DNA of 64,000 bases from Stieleria maiorica (lineage in GTDB: Bacteria > Planctomycetota > Planctomycetia > Pirellulales > Pirellulaceae), in assembly GCF_008035925.1 (NCBI RefSeq), contig NZ_CP036264.1, forward strand, positions 4,772,402 to 4,836,401, in the 5' to 3' direction. The position numbers were made by a program, and so were the translations under genes. Under the pieces are notes generated by a model. The model was not told where the DNA came from. It worked only from the letters and a program-made list of their open reading frames with translations, and did no database searches. This document shows, one piece after another, positions 1 to 7,715 of this stretch (positions within the stretch are counted from its first letter, which is position 1; every line of letters begins with the position of its first letter).

Positions 1-663
1 GCCGATGACGCCATGTTTGTGACGAACGATTTCGCCTTCGACCAGGTAGATGGTTTCCTCGGCAAGGTTCTCCGCCAGATCACCGATGCGTTCCAACAGC
101 CGAGAGGCACTGAAGCAGTGAAGGCCCGGTTCCAGCAGGGAAACATCCGCCTTCATTAACTCCTGAAGGTGCTGGATGATTTCGCGGTTCTGTTGATCAA
201 CGGCTTCATCCATCTTGATGACTTCCACCGCCATCTTGGCGTTGTGTGTGACGAACGCATCCAATGCACGCCGCACCATCCGAATGGTGACGTCCACCAT
301 TTCGTTCATCTGTTCGGGGACGGTGAAGGAGGAGAATTCCGAAATGGCTTTGGCGCGTTCGGCGATATTGCAGGCGGTGTCCGCCATCCGTTCCAATTCG
401 CCGTTGACTTTGACGACCGTGATCAGCCAGCGCATGTCGGCGGCAACCGGCTGGTGCAAGGCCAACAGTTTCAGACACTCCTCTTCGATCTTGACATCAT
501 TAAGGTCGACGCCGTCATCGCTTTGGATGACGCGTTGCGCGAAATCCATGCGTCCCTCGACGAGTGCGCGAACCGCCAACTGGATCATTTGCTCCACGAC
601 GGTGCACTGGTCAACGAGCTGTTCGCGAAGACCTTCAAGTTCTCGCTGGAGGTGTTTTGACAT
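1..663 (-). CDS. phoU: PhoU, phosphate uptake regulator (3' end cut off by window)
   Basis: PhoU is a cytoplasmic protein that links the Pst transporter to phosphate signalling and limits phosphate uptake. The minus-strand frame starts at an ATG at 663-661 (first residues MSKHLQREL) and stays open to base 1, giving about 221 residues of a family that is usually 210-240 long, so only the last residues are missing. Two helical PhoU repeats are visible, each with a metal-site-like acidic block (ELERMADTACNIAERA and RLLERIGDLAENLAEE). It lies 8 bases after the pstB stop, as the last gene of the pst operon. No PhoR/PhoB pair is seen beside it, but the operon's downstream side is outside the window. 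Confidence 0.93.
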   Translation of the reverse strand, partial: MSKHLQRELEGLREQLVDQCTVVEQMIQLAVRALVEGRMDFAQRVIQSDDGVDLNDVKIEEECLKLLALHQPVAADMRWLITVVKVNGELERMADTACNIAERAKAISEFSSFTVPEQMNEMVDVTIRMVRRALDAFVTHNAKMAVEVIKMDEAVDQQNREIIQHLQELMKADVSLLEPGLHCFSASRLLERIGDLAENLAEETIYLVEGEIVRHKHGVIG

Positions 664-671
664 CAAGGTTA

Positions 672-1505
672 TTATCCAAACTTGCCACGGACGTAGTCGT
701 CGGTCTGTTTATTCTTCGGCTTGGTAAACACCAGTTCGGTGTCGCCGGCTTCGATCAGTTTACCTTCAAAGAAGAACGCCGTCTTGTCACTGCAGCGCGA
801 CGCCTGTTGCATGTTGTGTGTCACGATCACGATCGTGTACTGGGATCGCAATTCGAAGATCAGATCTTCGATGGCCAGTGTACTGGATGGGTCGAGGGCG
901 CTGCAGGGTTCGTCCATCAACAACACTTCGGGGCCGACGGCGATGGCCCGTGCGATGCACAATCGCTGTTGTTGCCCGCCGGAGAGGCCCAGTGCGGGCC
1001 CATGCAACCGGTCTTTGACCTCGTCCCAGACCGCGGCTTTTTGCAACGACCATTCGACCAATTCGTCCAGCTCGGCCTTGGTCGTTTTCATGTGCAGCCG
1101 CGGGCCGAACGCGACGTTGTCATAAATGCTTTTGGGGAAGGGGTTCGGCTTTTGAAAAACGATCCCGACTTTTCGCCGCAATCCCACAACGTCCAGATTT
1201 GGATCCAGGACATCGATTTCCGTTCGTTTCCCGTCGTGATCGTCGTCGATCGTCAGCCGCCCTTTGGCCCGGGCACCGGGGACGACGTCGTTCATCCGGT
1301 TGATCCACTTGAGCAGCGTGCTCTTGCCGCAACCGCTGGGACCGATAAAGGCCGTGACCTTGTGTTTGGGAATTTCCAGCGATAGATCGTGGATCGCCTG
1401 GAAATCACCGTACCAAGCGTTCAGCTTTTCAATATGAATCAGCGTCTGATCGGGAAGGGCTTCGGAATTCTCCGCCGATGCGATCGCTGGCGTTACGCTT
1501 GACAT
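672..1505 (-). CDS. pstB: Phosphate ABC transporter ATP-binding protein PstB
   Basis: This is the ATPase that powers high-affinity phosphate import through PstCA at the inner membrane. The 277-residue protein has Walker [10 protein letters not shown] at residues 55-63, the ABC signature LSGGQQQR at about 174-181, Walker B VLLMDEP at about 194-200 and an H-loop (IVTHNM). The length is slightly above the usual 250-260 because of a roughly 20-residue N-terminal extension before the conserved [11 protein letters not shown]. It follows pstA by 13 bases and precedes phoU by 8, so it is clearly in the same transcript. The family call is secure. Confidence 0.97.
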   Translation of the reverse strand: MSSVTPAIASAENSEALPDQTLIHIEKLNAWYGDFQAIHDLSLEIPKHKVTAFIGPSGCGKSTLLKWINRMNDVVPGARAKGRLTIDDDHDGKRTEIDVLDPNLDVVGLRRKVGIVFQKPNPFPKSIYDNVAFGPRLHMKTTKAELDELVEWSLQKAAVWDEVKDRLHGPALGLSGGQQQRLCIARAIAVGPEVLLMDEPCSALDPSSTLAIEDLIFELRSQYTIVIVTHNMQQASRCSDKTAFFFEGKLIEAGDTELVFTKPKNKQTDDYVRGKFG

Positions 1506-1518
1506 GACTTCGCGGGGT

Positions 1519-2748
1519 TCAAGATTGAGCTTTCTGGACTTTTTGACGAATATAGATGGCGGTGGAGTTTAATAGAAGCAAGACCACCAGCAGGACGATG
1601 ATGGCCGCGGCGGAAAGTTCCTTAAACTCATCTTGTTGGCGTCCGGCCCAGTTGAAAATCAGCACGGGCATGGTCACCGCGTCGTCCATCAGGTGTTGGG
1701 GGCCACTGCTCTTGGCGACCGCCGCCCCCATCACCACCAGAATCGGTGCCGCTTCGCCGATGGCGCGTCCCATCGCCAAAATCGAACCGGTCATGATCCC
1801 CGGCAGCGCCGCCGGCAAACTGACGTCGCGGACGGTCTGCCACGTCGTTGCCCCCAGCCCCATCGATGCCTCGCGCAACGACGACGGGACTCCGCGGAGC
1901 GATTCCTGGGCCGCAATGATGATAATCGGCAAAATCACCAGCGCGAGCGTCAGCCCGCCGGACAGGAAGCTCTTGTCGAAGGGCAGCCGAAAGTAATACC
2001 AATTGCGTTCGGTGATGGTTCCGCCGATCGCCCCTGAACGGACCGTCCGGCGACGGATCTCCGGATCGGTCGGCTTGGGCGTCCCCGGCGTCCAGATCGA
2101 AATCTCGATCGGATTGCCATCGGGATCGACGGCCTGAAACGGTTCATCAAACGTGGTCTGGCGGACCGTCGGATCGGTCTGGGGGGCAAACACGACGTGC
2201 CCCGGTTCCAACGTCAGCACTTGATAAAAGTGCTTGTATCCCATGATCTCCAAGCCGGCGGACTCGTTGACACGAATCTGGCCGAACACGTTGAACATGT
2301 ACACAAAGACGGTCAGCCCCAACAGCCCATAAACGATCGATGGGACACCGGCCAAGTTGGCGATGTTCAGCTGCACGAATCCATGGATCCAACGCAACAC
2401 CTTGTGGGTCGGTTTGAATTCCTCCAGAAATACGGCCGTGCCGACGCCCAGCGGCAGCGCGACCAGGGCGCAGGTTCCGCACACGAACAACGACCCCATG
2501 ATCGCCGGCCACATGCCGCTGCGTTCGATTTCCAATTCGCTGTGGGAACGCGTCAGCAGATCGGTCGTCAATCGAGACTGGCCCTGGCTCCAAATCGAAA
2601 TCATCAACACGACCAGGATGACCACGCTGATCAAGGCGATCGCGACACACAGGAAATAGAACCAAATGCTGAATTGCTTTCGTCGACGGGCGTTGTCGGC
2701 CAGGTACTGTTCATCTTGGTTGACGATCGCGCCAGGTAGGGTGCTCAT
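1519..2748 (-). CDS. pstA: Phosphate ABC transporter permease PstA with a periplasmic-type insertion
   Basis: PstA is one of the two membrane channel subunits of the phosphate importer. I start it at ATG 2748-2746 ([10 protein letters not shown]), which overlaps the pstC stop as ATGA; an upstream in-frame start would run into pstC. The product is 409 residues, about 110 longer than typical PstA. The extra length is a hydrophilic segment at about residues 155-260 between transmembrane segments, rich in Pro, Asp and Arg. The rest is normal: a transmembrane segment near residues 30-52, further segments at about 83-108 and 130-155, and the cytoplasmic EAA loop ([16 protein letters not shown]) near 290-305 that contacts PstB. 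Confidence 0.95.
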   Translation of the reverse strand: MSTLPGAIVNQDEQYLADNARRRKQFSIWFYFLCVAIALISVVILVVLMISIWSQGQSRLTTDLLTRSHSELEIERSGMWPAIMGSLFVCGTCALVALPLGVGTAVFLEEFKPTHKVLRWIHGFVQLNIANLAGVPSIVYGLLGLTVFVYMFNVFGQIRVNESAGLEIMGYKHFYQVLTLEPGHVVFAPQTDPTVRQTTFDEPFQAVDPDGNPIEISIWTPGTPKPTDPEIRRRTVRSGAIGGTITERNWYYFRLPFDKSFLSGGLTLALVILPIIIIAAQESLRGVPSSLREASMGLGATTWQTVRDVSLPAALPGIMTGSILAMGRAIGEAAPILVVMGAAVAKSSGPQHLMDDAVTMPVLIFNWAGRQQDEFKELSAAAIIVLLVVLLLLNSTAIYIRQKVQKAQS

Positions 2749-3692
2749 TGGTAGGACTCCTGAAACCGCCGGCGAATAATCTGGCCGCAAAGTGTCATCA
2801 GGAAGGTGATCAAAAACAGGGTCACCGCGACCGCGTAAAGGCTGTAGTACTGGACCGTGCCGTACTCGCTTTCACTCTTGATCATTTCAACGATGAAACC
2901 GGTCATCGTTTGCGCCTGTTGGGTCGGATCGAGCGTCATCGTGGGCAAGGTGCCCGCCGCCAAGGCCACCACCATGGTTTCCCCGACCGCCCGACTAAAG
3001 GCCAACAAGAATGCCGAAATGATCCCGCTGAGCGCCGCCGGGACGACCACCTTAACGGAGGTTTCAAACGGCGTGCACCCGAGCCCATAAGCTCCTTCGC
3101 GTAAACTGCGAGGCACCGCTCGCATCGCGTCTTCGGACAAGCTGCAAACCATCGGCAGACAGAGGATGCCGACCGCGATTCCGGCGCTGGTTGCGTTGAA
3201 GGTCGAAAACGCACCATCACTGATCATTTGCAGCGACGGGCTGATCACTAAAATCGCGAAATACCCGAGCACCACCGTGGGAACGCCCGCAATGATTTCC
3301 AGCGTGGGTTTCAGCCATGATCGGATCCTCGCCGACGCGAATTCGCTCAAGTAGATCGCGGTCACCAATCCCAGCGGCAGGGCGATCAACATCGCGATCA
3401 ACGTGACGCGGAACGTCCCGCTTAGCAGCGGCAGAATGCCGAATTTCGCCTGCTCCAGTTCCTTGCTTTGCAGCGCCGTCCACTCCGTGTCGGTCAAGAA
3501 TCCCGACATCGTGACCGCCTCGCTCCGGAAGAAACCGGTGCTTTCGGTGATCAACATGTAGATGATGCCGACCGTAATCAGCACCGTCGCCAGCGCACAC
3601 AACGCCAGCGAGATCACGATCAACCGTTCCGAGAACGCACCGGCATGGGTGGACCGAAATTCCCGGTTTTGAAGAGCCTTGGGAAGCGACAT
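2745..3692 (-). CDS. pstC: Phosphate ABC transporter permease PstC
   Basis: This is the second channel subunit of the Pst importer. It is a 315-residue protein of usual family length. It has a first membrane segment near residues 25-50, a periplasmic loop, a cluster of five further segments, and the EAA-type loop SLREGAYGLGCTPFET that docks on PstB. Its ATG at 3692-3690 is preceded by a purine-rich stretch (AGAGGG) at ribosome-binding distance. Its TGA overlaps the pstA ATG, so the two permeases are translationally coupled. It lies 133 bases after pstS, a spacing that leaves room for a processing site or weak terminator often used to make more PstS than permease; I see no clear hairpin that settles this. 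Confidence 0.96.
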   Translation of the reverse strand: MSLPKALQNREFRSTHAGAFSERLIVISLALCALATVLITVGIIYMLITESTGFFRSEAVTMSGFLTDTEWTALQSKELEQAKFGILPLLSGTFRVTLIAMLIALPLGLVTAIYLSEFASARIRSWLKPTLEIIAGVPTVVLGYFAILVISPSLQMISDGAFSTFNATSAGIAVGILCLPMVCSLSEDAMRAVPRSLREGAYGLGCTPFETSVKVVVPAALSGIISAFLLAFSRAVGETMVVALAAGTLPTMTLDPTQQAQTMTGFIVEMIKSESEYGTVQYYSLYAVAVTLFLITFLMTLCGQIIRRRFQESYQ

Positions 3693-3825
3693 CAGGTCAC
3701 CCTCTGCCTGCGGAAGCGGGGGGGCGGCCGACGTCGGACTGCGCTAATACCACGGTATCGTTTCGCTGTTGTCAATTCGGGACGCCGCGCCGCCGATCCG
3801 ACGACGCGGCCGTTCACTCGTTGCG

Positions 3826-4932
3826 TTACTTGGTCAAGTTTTCCGGCTGATAAATGTCCGCGACCGCACCGCTGCGCGAATTGCCTTCGCCGTCGATGTA
3901 GTGGGTACCGGTGTTTTCTTCGTCCAAGTTCTTCGCCGCACGTTGCATGATCTCGTCGGGAAGCCGAACGTAACCGACGCGTTCACACAGACTCGGGGCG
4001 TTTTCCAGGAAGTAAGAAACAAACGTCGCGATCTCTGCACGCGGCAGCGAGGCCGTGCTGACATAGATGAACAACGGTCGGCTGAACGGTGCATAGGTTC
4101 CGCTGGCGATGTTTTCCGGCGTCGGCAAGTAGGCCTTGTCGTCTTTCGGATTGACGATTTCGACCGCCTTCAATTTGTCCTTGCTCTCCTCGTAGTAGGC
4201 CACTCCGAAGAAACCGATCGCGTAAGGGTTTCCGGCAACACCGTTGACCAGAACGTTGTCGTCTTCGTTCAGGTTCATGTCGTTTCGCAGCGATGAATCG
4301 GACTTTCCGATCACGACTTCACGGAAGTAGTCGTAGGTCCCGCTGCCGGTCCCCGGTGAAAAAATTTCGATCTTTTCGGCCGGCCAGCTCGCGTCCACGT
4401 CGCTCCACTGCTTGGCCGCGTCGCCGGCGACAAAAATCTTTTGCAATTGTTCGATCGTCATCGATTTCACCCAATCGTTCTTGGGGTGAACCACGATGGT
4501 CAGCCCGTCGTAGGCGACCGGGATTTCGATGAACTCGACACCATTAGCTTTACACGCTTCGAACTCACCCGGTTTGATCGGGCGCGACGCGTCGGAGATG
4601 TCCGTCTCTTTGTCTTGGAACATTTTGAATCCGTTTCCTGTTCCCTTACCATCCACGCTGACGTTGACGTTCGGGTACAGTTTGGCGAATTCTTCTTTGA
4701 CCGCATTGGCGATCGGTTGGACGGTGCTACTGCCGTTGATCTTGATCGTGCCGGTCAGGTTAGACACGGCAGCGGTGCTGCCCGACTCGGCAGCGGATTC
4801 GGTTGTTGTCGGCGCGTCCGATTTGCTGCCGCAACCGCTGAAACCGATCAACAGGCTCGATGCCAACGCGATGCAGCCGATCGTACGTTTGCCGGTCAAA
4901 GGCGTCGATCGAGAAGTGATTTGGAAAAACAT
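3826..4932 (-). CDS. pstS: Phosphate-binding lipoprotein PstS
   Basis: This is the periplasmic phosphate receptor that feeds the PstCAB channel. The 368-residue product begins with a lipoprotein signal: basic start, hydrophobic stretch, then a lipobox FSGC with the acylated Cys at residue 34, followed by a Ser/Thr/Ala-rich spacer. The mature part matches the PBP-like phosphate-binding family: IKINGSSTVQPI at the first ligand loop, SDASRPIKPGE, and the anion-binding segment FSPGTGSGTYDYF. It is the first gene of the pst operon. I looked for a Pho box in the roughly 260 bases upstream and could not recognise one. Confidence 0.95.
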   Translation of the reverse strand: MFFQITSRSTPLTGKRTIGCIALASSLLIGFSGCGSKSDAPTTTESAAESGSTAAVSNLTGTIKINGSSTVQPIANAVKEEFAKLYPNVNVSVDGKGTGNGFKMFQDKETDISDASRPIKPGEFEACKANGVEFIEIPVAYDGLTIVVHPKNDWVKSMTIEQLQKIFVAGDAAKQWSDVDASWPAEKIEIFSPGTGSGTYDYFREVVIGKSDSSLRNDMNLNEDDNVLVNGVAGNPYAIGFFGVAYYEESKDKLKAVEIVNPKDDKAYLPTPENIASGTYAPFSRPLFIYVSTASLPRAEIATFVSYFLENAPSLCERVGYVRLPDEIMQRAAKNLDEENTGTHYIDGEGNSRSGAVADIYQPENLTK

Positions 4933-5195
4933 CCCAGGAGAGGCTCCGGTAGAAATTGGAGGGTATCCGTGTTTCGAATCATAAACGTGCCGATCGTTGG
5001 GGGGAATCGGCTAGCAGCGGCCCCAAATTCGCTCGCTGCGCGGAAAGATAGCAGCGACTGCAAGCATTGACGACCGTTAACCGGTCGATAGATGTGTGAA
5101 GATTCGATGAACACCCGTTGCGGCCGACAAACCGTCGCAGCGATCCGATTCGACGTCGCCCGCTCCGGAGGGGTCGCGCGGCGGCCACACGCGGC

Positions 5196-6200
5196 CTACT
5201 CGGACGCCTCACGGACTTTTTCCAGGATCTCCAGCAGCACGGAATCCGTTTCGACGCCTTCCGCTTGGGCTTCGAAGTTGAGCAGGACGCGATGTCGCAT
5301 CGTCGGCAAATACACTCGGCGGATGTCTTCAAAGCTGACGTTGAACCGACCGGCCAGCAGTGCTCGGACCTTGGACGCCAGGGCCAGGGTCTGTGCCCCA
5401 CGGGGACTGGCCCCCCAACGCACATATTGATTGGTCGCATCGACCGAGTGCGGACCGTCGGGGTGGGTGGCCAGGGTCAAGCGTACCAAGTAATCGCGGA
5501 TCGGCGGGGTCAGAACGACGTCCCGCACCATCGCTTGCATCTGGCGGATCTCGGCACCGTCCATGACCTTTTCGATTTCAGGCTTCTCGCCGCGCGTGGT
5601 CCGCTCGACGATCGTGTTCAGATCTTCACGACTGCTGTATCCGACCACCAACTTGAACAAGAAACGGTCCAGCTGGGCTTCCGGCAGCGGGTAGGTGCCT
5701 TCTTGTTCGATCGGGTTCTGGGTCGCCAAGACGAAGAACGGTTTTTCCAGTTCATACCGCGCACCGGCGGCGGTCACCGTGCCCTCCTGCATCGTTTCCA
5801 GCATCGCCGACTGAGTTTTCGGCGTCGCACGGTTGATTTCATCGGCCAGCAGAATCTGAGTGAATACCGGACCACGCTGGAATTGAAATTGCCGCCGACC
5901 GTCTTCGGACTCGACGATCATATTCGTTCCCAAGATATCTGCGGGCATCAGGTCGGGAGTGAATTGAATGCGATTGAAATCCAGATCCAACACTTCCGAG
6001 AGGGTTCGCACGAGCATCGTTTTGCCCAGCCCGGGAACCCCTTCCAGCAGACAGTGCCCGCCGCACAGCATTGCCGTCAGCACCCCTTGAACGATTTCGT
6101 CGTGACCAACAATGACGCGGCCGATCATTTCGCGAACCTGTTCGTACCGCTGGCGAAAATGGTCGGCTTTGGCTTGGATCGATTCGTCAACGTTGGTCAT
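5196..6200 (-). CDS. MoxR family AAA+ ATPase
   Basis: MoxR proteins are AAA+ chaperone-like ATPases that help assemble or activate metalloenzymes and von Willebrand-type partners. Starting at ATG 6200 (MTNVDESIQA) the product is 334 residues, the usual family length; the open frame continues upstream but that part has no family character. Walker A GVPGLGKT lies at residues 54-61, Walker B ILLADEINR at 116-124, and sensor 1 in VLATQNPIEQEGTYPLPEAQ. No DUF58 or von Willebrand protein, the usual partners, is adjacent: the neighbours are pstS downstream and an SDR-fold gene upstream. Its client therefore cannot be named from this window. Confidence 0.93.
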   Translation of the reverse strand: MTNVDESIQAKADHFRQRYEQVREMIGRVIVGHDEIVQGVLTAMLCGGHCLLEGVPGLGKTMLVRTLSEVLDLDFNRIQFTPDLMPADILGTNMIVESEDGRRQFQFQRGPVFTQILLADEINRATPKTQSAMLETMQEGTVTAAGARYELEKPFFVLATQNPIEQEGTYPLPEAQLDRFLFKLVVGYSSREDLNTIVERTTRGEKPEIEKVMDGAEIRQMQAMVRDVVLTPPIRDYLVRLTLATHPDGPHSVDATNQYVRWGASPRGAQTLALASKVRALLAGRFNVSFEDIRRVYLPTMRHRVLLNFEAQAEGVETDSVLLEILEKVREASE

Positions 6201-6294
6201 AGAGCACTCAAGAGCAAAAAACGATGGTGAAGAAATCTTGGCCCAGGCGTCGCCGGTGATCGCCGACATTGCCGGTGGGAGCAGTCTAGCGAAT

Positions 6295-7236
6295 TCAGCG
6301 CGGGTGTGTCCGGTCCCAACCGCCGTTGACCTGAATCGTTTGGCCGCTGCAAAACGTGTTGTCCGGATCGGCCACAAAGCAGACCGCTTTGGCCACGTCT
6401 TCGGCGGTTCCCCAACGTTTCATCAAGGACTGTCGCCGTGCGCGACCGTCCCAATAGGAATCCGTTGTTTCGCCCCAAGCTGTTTTGATCCATCCCGGGG
6501 CGACGCAATTGACCCGAACGTTTGGTGCGACCTGCTGGGCCAGACTATTGGCGTACGCCATCACGGCAGCCTTGACGGGGCCGAACATCTGGCCCGCATC
6601 GCCCTCCATGCCCAGCGGTGCCTGGTCCCAACCGATAAAGGTCATCGACGGCGGTGCGGGAAACCACTGCTCGACTGGCCCGGCCGATGCGACTGGCCCG
6701 GCCGATGCGACTGGCCCGGCCGATGCGACTGGCCCGGCCGATGCGACTGGCGCGGCCGATGCGTCCTGCCCGGGTGATACGTCCTGCTGCCAGCGATCGA
6801 TCACGCGGCGGCTGAGGGCGATCGTCGCCAGCACGTCGGTTTCAATCAGCAACCGCAGTTTTTCGGCAAACCCCTGGTGTCGAATCTGGCCGGTCAACAC
6901 GTCGGCACCGGCATTATTGACCCAGGTGGTCGGCGGGCCCATGAAATTCCAAGTTTCGTCCACCAGCCGATCCCGGTCCTTGTTGTGGCAGATGTCCGCC
7001 TGGACCAGTCGCGTCACCGCCCCCAACGACTCGACCGCTTGCGCCGTCTCCCGGGCTCCGCTTTCATTCTTGCGGAAATGGATGACCAATCGCGCCACAG
7101 GGTCTCCAGCGGGTTGCGGGTCTCCAGCGGGCGGGGGAACCGGCCGGGCATGCCGGCGGGCCAATTCAATGGCGATCTGGCGCCCGATCCCTGATGAAGC
7201 ACCCGTGACGACGGCTCGAAAAGGACACGATGGCAT
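6295..7236 (-). CDS. SDR-fold protein with Phe at the catalytic Tyr position and an ASAGPV repeat
   Basis: This is a short-chain dehydrogenase/reductase fold, starting at ATG 7236 (MPSCPFRAVVTG) for 313 residues, longer than the usual 250. The cofactor loop TGASSGIG and the NNAG motif are intact, so it should bind NAD(P). The active site is not: where the family has YxxxK the protein reads FGPVK, and the upstream Ser position has no Ser in line. Two inserts make it long: a Pro-rich one after the first helix (PVPPPAGDPQPAGDP) and a middle loop of five tandem ASAGPV hexapeptides encoded by an 18-bp repeat. The C-terminal NGGWD motif is normal. It may be a non-catalytic binder or act differently; substrate unknown. 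Confidence 0.85.
   Translation of the reverse strand: MPSCPFRAVVTGASSGIGRQIAIELARRHARPVPPPAGDPQPAGDPVARLVIHFRKNESGARETAQAVESLGAVTRLVQADICHNKDRDRLVDETWNFMGPPTTWVNNAGADVLTGQIRHQGFAEKLRLLIETDVLATIALSRRVIDRWQQDVSPGQDASAAPVASAGPVASAGPVASAGPVASAGPVEQWFPAPPSMTFIGWDQAPLGMEGDAGQMFGPVKAAVMAYANSLAQQVAPNVRVNCVAPGWIKTAWGETTDSYWDGRARRQSLMKRWGTAEDVAKAVCFVADPDNTFCSGQTIQVNGGWDRTHPR
6673..6762. repeat. 18-bp in-frame tandem repeat, 5 copies
   Basis: The unit gactggcccggccgatgc is repeated five times; the first four copies are identical and the fifth has one change. A sixth, degenerate copy follows. The unit is 18 bases, so copy-number change keeps the SDR reading frame and only adds or removes one ASAGPV hexapeptide. 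Confidence 0.95.
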
Positions 7237-7715
7237 GGCGTTGGTTGGATTCCACCGCGAATCGGCTCGCGGTCCTGGGAGCGAAAAAACGAGCACGGCT
7301 CTACAGAGGGGCCGGCCCAACGGGATTCGGGGAGGCTAAAAAGTCATCAGTGGCATTTGCGGCCCCTGTCTTTCCGCCCAATGGACGACAACTTCCCGTG
7401 GTAACGCCCGGGTCTTGCCGCCGCAAGCCCCCGGCGGCTACGCTTTTGGGGCTGCACAGATGCCATAAACTCACCAAAATCGGAACAACGGCGACCTTCG
7501 AGTGACCGAGAGCTTTCGGTGGACGTGAACCATCCATCGTTCATCCGGGTGATTATGATCCGGTTGAATTTTGGATGGATCGGACGCCGAAGAGTGAAAA
7601 CGACCCGCTGAAGCGAACCGCTGACCGAAGCCGTCGCGGACCGGATGCGGATGAATCTGGTCGACCAGATCGTCGATCTTCCGATTGTGAACTAGCCTTC
7701 AGGGAACTTGCTTGT
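7237..7715. other. Intergenic region between divergent SDR gene and aceE
   Basis: About 480 bases with no gene I can support. It should hold the divergent promoters of the SDR gene and of aceE. The short open frames here have no family resemblance and no consistent codon bias. The aceE frame is open upstream of its chosen start (from 7575), but that part is low in family character. Confidence 0.6.

Noticed and set aside
4933..5195. Pho box upstream of pstS
   Set aside because: I searched by eye for two direct CTGTCAT-like half-sites and found none convincing.
7301..7544. Short minus-strand frames upstream of aceE
   Set aside because: No family resemblance; position fits the divergent promoter region.
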